Below are positions 61,357 to 64,000 of a stretch of 64,000 nt of DNA, piece after piece (position 1 is the first letter of the stretch; each line of letters starts with the position of its first letter). A model generated the notes under the pieces. The model was not told the DNA's origin, ran no database searches, and was given only the letters and a program-made list of their open reading frames with translations. Origin of the DNA: Psettodes erumei (Eukaryota; Chordata; Actinopteri; Pleuronectiformes; Psettodidae). The DNA lies in contig JAFBJZ010000880.1 in the NCBI GenBank assembly GCA_016785225.1, positions 1,116,001 through 1,180,000 on the forward strand. The letters are read 5' to 3'. Made by a program: the position numbers and the translations under genes.

Positions 61357-63502
61357 CACTGTAAAAACACTTTCAGTGGTGCTGTTCATATAACTTCATT
61401 TAAATAATTTTATCTATTACAGTATATTGATTTCCTTTTCATTTTGGGTGTTTTTAAGTTACCTATAAATAAAAAATTGTGAGTGTTGACGGAACTTAAT
61501 GTTTTCTATTATAAAATTGATTTTGTTGGACTTCACAAAAAATTGATTTTACAAAACTCAAATTGACCCTTTATATCGAAAGTAAAACAGCAGGGAATGC
61601 CCACCTGCCACGACATAGAGCACCATTTCCACATGGACATCTTCCCTCGCACCTGTTCCATACAAATGGAGGATTCGGAACACTTTCATCGTCCGTCTTG
61701 GGGGGATACTTTACACGACATATGCAAGTATTTGTTCTTTAATCTTATATTTCACCCTAATTTTATTGTGCAGCTTTCAACAGCATGGCTCCATTTCCGC
61801 CAATACGACATGACCTCCACCAGTCCTTAAAAAATGTGCTCCAATTTCAACTAATGAGTTGAGTGAAACTTTAAACAAACAGGCGAGTTGCTCTTTCTTT
61901 GCTTTTAGTTATTATCAAGTGTATTCTGCTTTGGTCGCTTAGGAGTTGGATACTTTTAAACAAACTGGTGGTGTGTTTCAACATCTCTTGTGTTAATTGG
62001 ATGCTGCCCCCCTATATTGCTATATTGCGTGCCAGCCCCCAACAGTACAGTTGCCTATTTTTTTTTTATTTGCCTATTACTTGAAATAGTGAAATAGTCC
62101 TTTTTAAGTAAATCAATCAGAACACAGTTATATCACCTTAAAGAAACATTAATATATTTAAGACATTTAAATGTGTTCTTCGCTAACTTTTTAATGTCAT
62201 TGTATGTCACCTGCACTCTTTAATTTCTGTTTCTTCTTCAGAAGACCATCAGATTTTGTTGACTCAGCAACAATTTGACCCAACCCTTTGTATCCCCCAG
62301 GTGCACATAGGGTAAGTTGTAACATGTTTATGTGTCAAACTATTACCTGCCATTGTCTTAATAAATTAAATTGATGTGTGTCTTTGTTGGATGTGGTCAC
62401 CAAACCAATGTGTATTGGACTTTTTGGGACTTTGGGACAGTTTGTCCTAATTATTGTGTTTGCATGTCATAAAGGGAAGCAGAGGCCAGTGTGCATGAGG
62501 ACCTGAAAATGGACAGTATGAGGATATGTCTGTAATGAGCCAGATGCAGCGGGTATCTTCATTGAGGGAATACCTGTGCTTACTGGTCTTGGCAATTTGG
62601 CCAAAGCATGCAGCTTACTCCTTGGGCTCATATATGCCCAAACCCTCCAATATCCGTCCAAACTTTCCAAGTCATTTGAGGTATTTCAAAGACTTTTTGT
62701 TGGACTCGACACATTGTGCCCAAAACCAAGCACCAGGTTTGTGACTCTCAAAAACAAGCTTCTTGTCTCGGAAGCCAATATGTCTCTCATGGATAGCTGT
62801 TTTGCTCTGCCATGATTGTTTTGCATTTGTCAGAGTGTCATCAATAGATGTTGGGATAGAGATTGTTGGATTTTGTTTTGTGATGGTGTCATACGCAGTT
62901 TGAATAACAGGTTATTTCATGTTTAGTACACACAATGCACTAATGTCAAGCTCCACTTTAAGAGTTGTGGCTAGATGTTCTGACTGAATTGTTGAAGTTG
63001 AGATGTTTAAACACATATAATTTGAATTGCACTAGTGTTTATAAGGTTTGCTATCTAGAACTTTCTAATGGGGTCAGAACTTTTGAATTTTTATTGTTCT
63101 AGTTATTGTATTTTTATTACTTATATGGTAATAAAGGTTGGAAACAGACACATTTCTTATTGCATTTTTTACATTTATGGTAATGCTAACTCATTATTAG
63201 AGGCAGTTACATTTTAAAAACATAACAAATTGAAAAAAAATAATAAAATTGAGTAAATCAATCAAATTAATTCAATATTACTTCTTTTAAATAATTTCAA
63301 TTAATTACATTTTTTTACATTGGTTGAACTCAATTTCTTGACTGTTTGTTGTTGAATCTACTCAATATTTTATCATACAGTGAAATTAAAATTATTAAGC
63401 TTGACCAACTCAAAATTCCAATTAGTTTGATAAACTAACAAAAATGCTAGGGAATGTTGCCTTATTTTTTGGAGTTATATCAATGTAACAGTTTTTACAG
63501 TG
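61357..63502. mobile_element. CACTA/EnSpm-like DNA transposon, 2146 bp
   Basis: The ends are CACTGTAAAAAC (61357-61368) and GTTTTTACAGTG (63491-63502), exact inverted repeats of 12 bp. A TA on each side (61355-61356 and 63503-63504) is the likely short target duplication. CACTG ends and a 2-3 bp duplication fit CACTA/EnSpm elements. The right subterminal region repeats aactcaa/ttgagt motifs, as such elements often do. It carries a protein segment (62522-62815) but no recognisable transposase, so it is probably non-autonomous. A TA-targeting Tc1-type origin is less likely from the end sequence. Confidence 0.7.
62522..62815 (+). CDS. C-terminal segment of a transposon-borne fish protein, function unknown
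   Basis: Open from the stop at 62519-62521 to the stop at 62813-62815, 97 codons. It includes AAGIFIEGIPVLTGLGNLAK, ACSLLLGLIYAQTLQYP, SKSFEVFQRLFVGLD and RFVTLKNKLLV. This pattern (IEG.PVL..L...A.AC.LLLGL.YA..L.YP......FEVFQ......L....P....LKNKL) recalls the C-terminus of multi-copy uncharacterised proteins annotated in many fish genomes. There is no start codon with support; the upstream part is out of frame or in other exons. It lies inside the CACTA-like element and was probably captured by it. Could be dead. Confidence 0.5.
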   Translation, partial: GYVCNEPDAAGIFIEGIPVLTGLGNLAKACSLLLGLIYAQTLQYPSKLSKSFEVFQRLFVGLDTLCPKPSTRFVTLKNKLLVSEANMSLMDSCFALP

Positions 63503-64000
63503 TAGAATATACAGTATAGTGAAAATAAAATAAGGCCTCTGATACAACCCTGGGGTACACCATGGGAGATAGCAGCAAAAAAAAAAAATCATCAGAATTG
63601 ACAACTGATGTTGTTTATACTTTTATGATTTAAACAAATGTAATGTCTGATCCTCAATGCCAACCATGTGTTGTTGTTGTTGTGTTCAACCATACCAAAA
63701 GCATCAAAAAAAAATTTAGAATTAAAATAGTATGATTTCCAGCATCAACAGTAGTGCATCATTTTTCACTTTTAGCAGAGCAGAGTCATTGCTGTGATAC
63801 ATATTGAATCCTGACTGGAAGTTGTCTAAGATATTACTGCACTCTACAGAAAGGGATACTGTAAAATGACAGCTTTTTCCATCGCTTTAAAGAGAAATGA
63901 TAGTTTAGGGTTGATCAGAATGTATTAATTACTGCTGGTAGGTTGCTTAGATGCACTCACATGCTTGTGCCTTTTCACTGATACCCACATATTTTCCATC

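Larger units (their letters stand above)
61080..64000 (+). repeat. Older dispersed repeat, split by the CACTA-like insertion
   Basis: The left part (61,080-61,356) has caagtcaagtcaaactgatt, then gtacagctgtgtgctgtctg and cctaaaggtagaccc. The right part (63,503 onward) continues with acaaccctggggtacaccat, then ccagcatcaacagtagtgca and tgaatcctgactggaa. In the fish repeat as I remember it these phrases are adjacent (cagctgggtgtcatc..., ...tcctgtggtacacca). The two halves therefore look like one copy interrupted at 61,357-63,502. The right limit may be the window end. Confidence 0.5.

Overview
This is vertebrate DNA, most likely from a spiny-rayed (percomorph-type) teleost fish. The only host gene I can support is the 5' half of a retinoic acid receptor beta gene (rarb), on the minus strand. 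Four consecutive coding exons with canonical splice sites and matching phases encode residues 1-203 of the RAR-beta-2 isoform. They cover the isoform-specific A domain, the proline-rich B region, both zinc fingers of the DNA-binding domain, and the hinge. The ligand-binding-domain exons are not here and must lie beyond base 1. Established knowledge: zebrafish lacks rarb while many other teleosts keep it, and the repeats here (Tc1, hAT, CACTA-like, L2-like) are typical of ray-finned fish.

Layout, reading the gene from right to left. The P2 promoter is at about 46,440-46,545. It has a CRE-like TGATGTCA, a near-consensus DR5, the classical beta-RARE (also a DR5) and a TATA-like element. Its order, spacing and much of its sequence agree with the mammalian RARB2 promoter as I remember it. 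A 5' leader of about 540 nt with many upstream ATGs follows, then exon 1 (45,746-45,902), a 12.5-kb intron, exon 2 (33,091-33,239; zinc finger 1), a 17.2-kb intron, exon 3 (15,710-15,851; zinc finger 2), an 11.7-kb intron, exon 4 (3,810-3,970; hinge), and part of the next intron down to base 1. The region right of 46.5 kb holds no recognisable exon. It is either upstream flank or an intron of a longer P1 (RARB1/3) transcript.

The rest is intronic or flanking DNA with a graveyard of mobile elements: one structurally complete but dead Tc1/mariner element (13,119-14,361), at least four decayed Tc1-type fragments, a 191-bp hAT-type MITE with an 8-bp target duplication, a decayed unclassified DNA element, two L2-like LINE 3' ends, and a 2.1-kb CACTA-like element (61,357-63,502). 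The last carries a conserved-looking fish protein segment and is inserted inside an older dispersed repeat. Microsatellites are frequent, including trinucleotide tracts in the rarb2 leader and next to the exon 1 donor.

The biology of the window is auto-regulation. RAR/RXR heterodimers bound to DR5 elements at P2 drive rarb2 itself. The most interesting points are the tandem pair of DR5 sites 30 bp apart, the uORF-rich leader with an Arg/Gly-rich uORF, an Ala at a normally Glu position just after zinc finger 2, a perfect 22-bp hairpin in intron 1, and the nested gene-bearing transposon. I found no CRISPR array, rRNA or tRNA. Comparisons to other species and to repeat families are from memory, not database searches.
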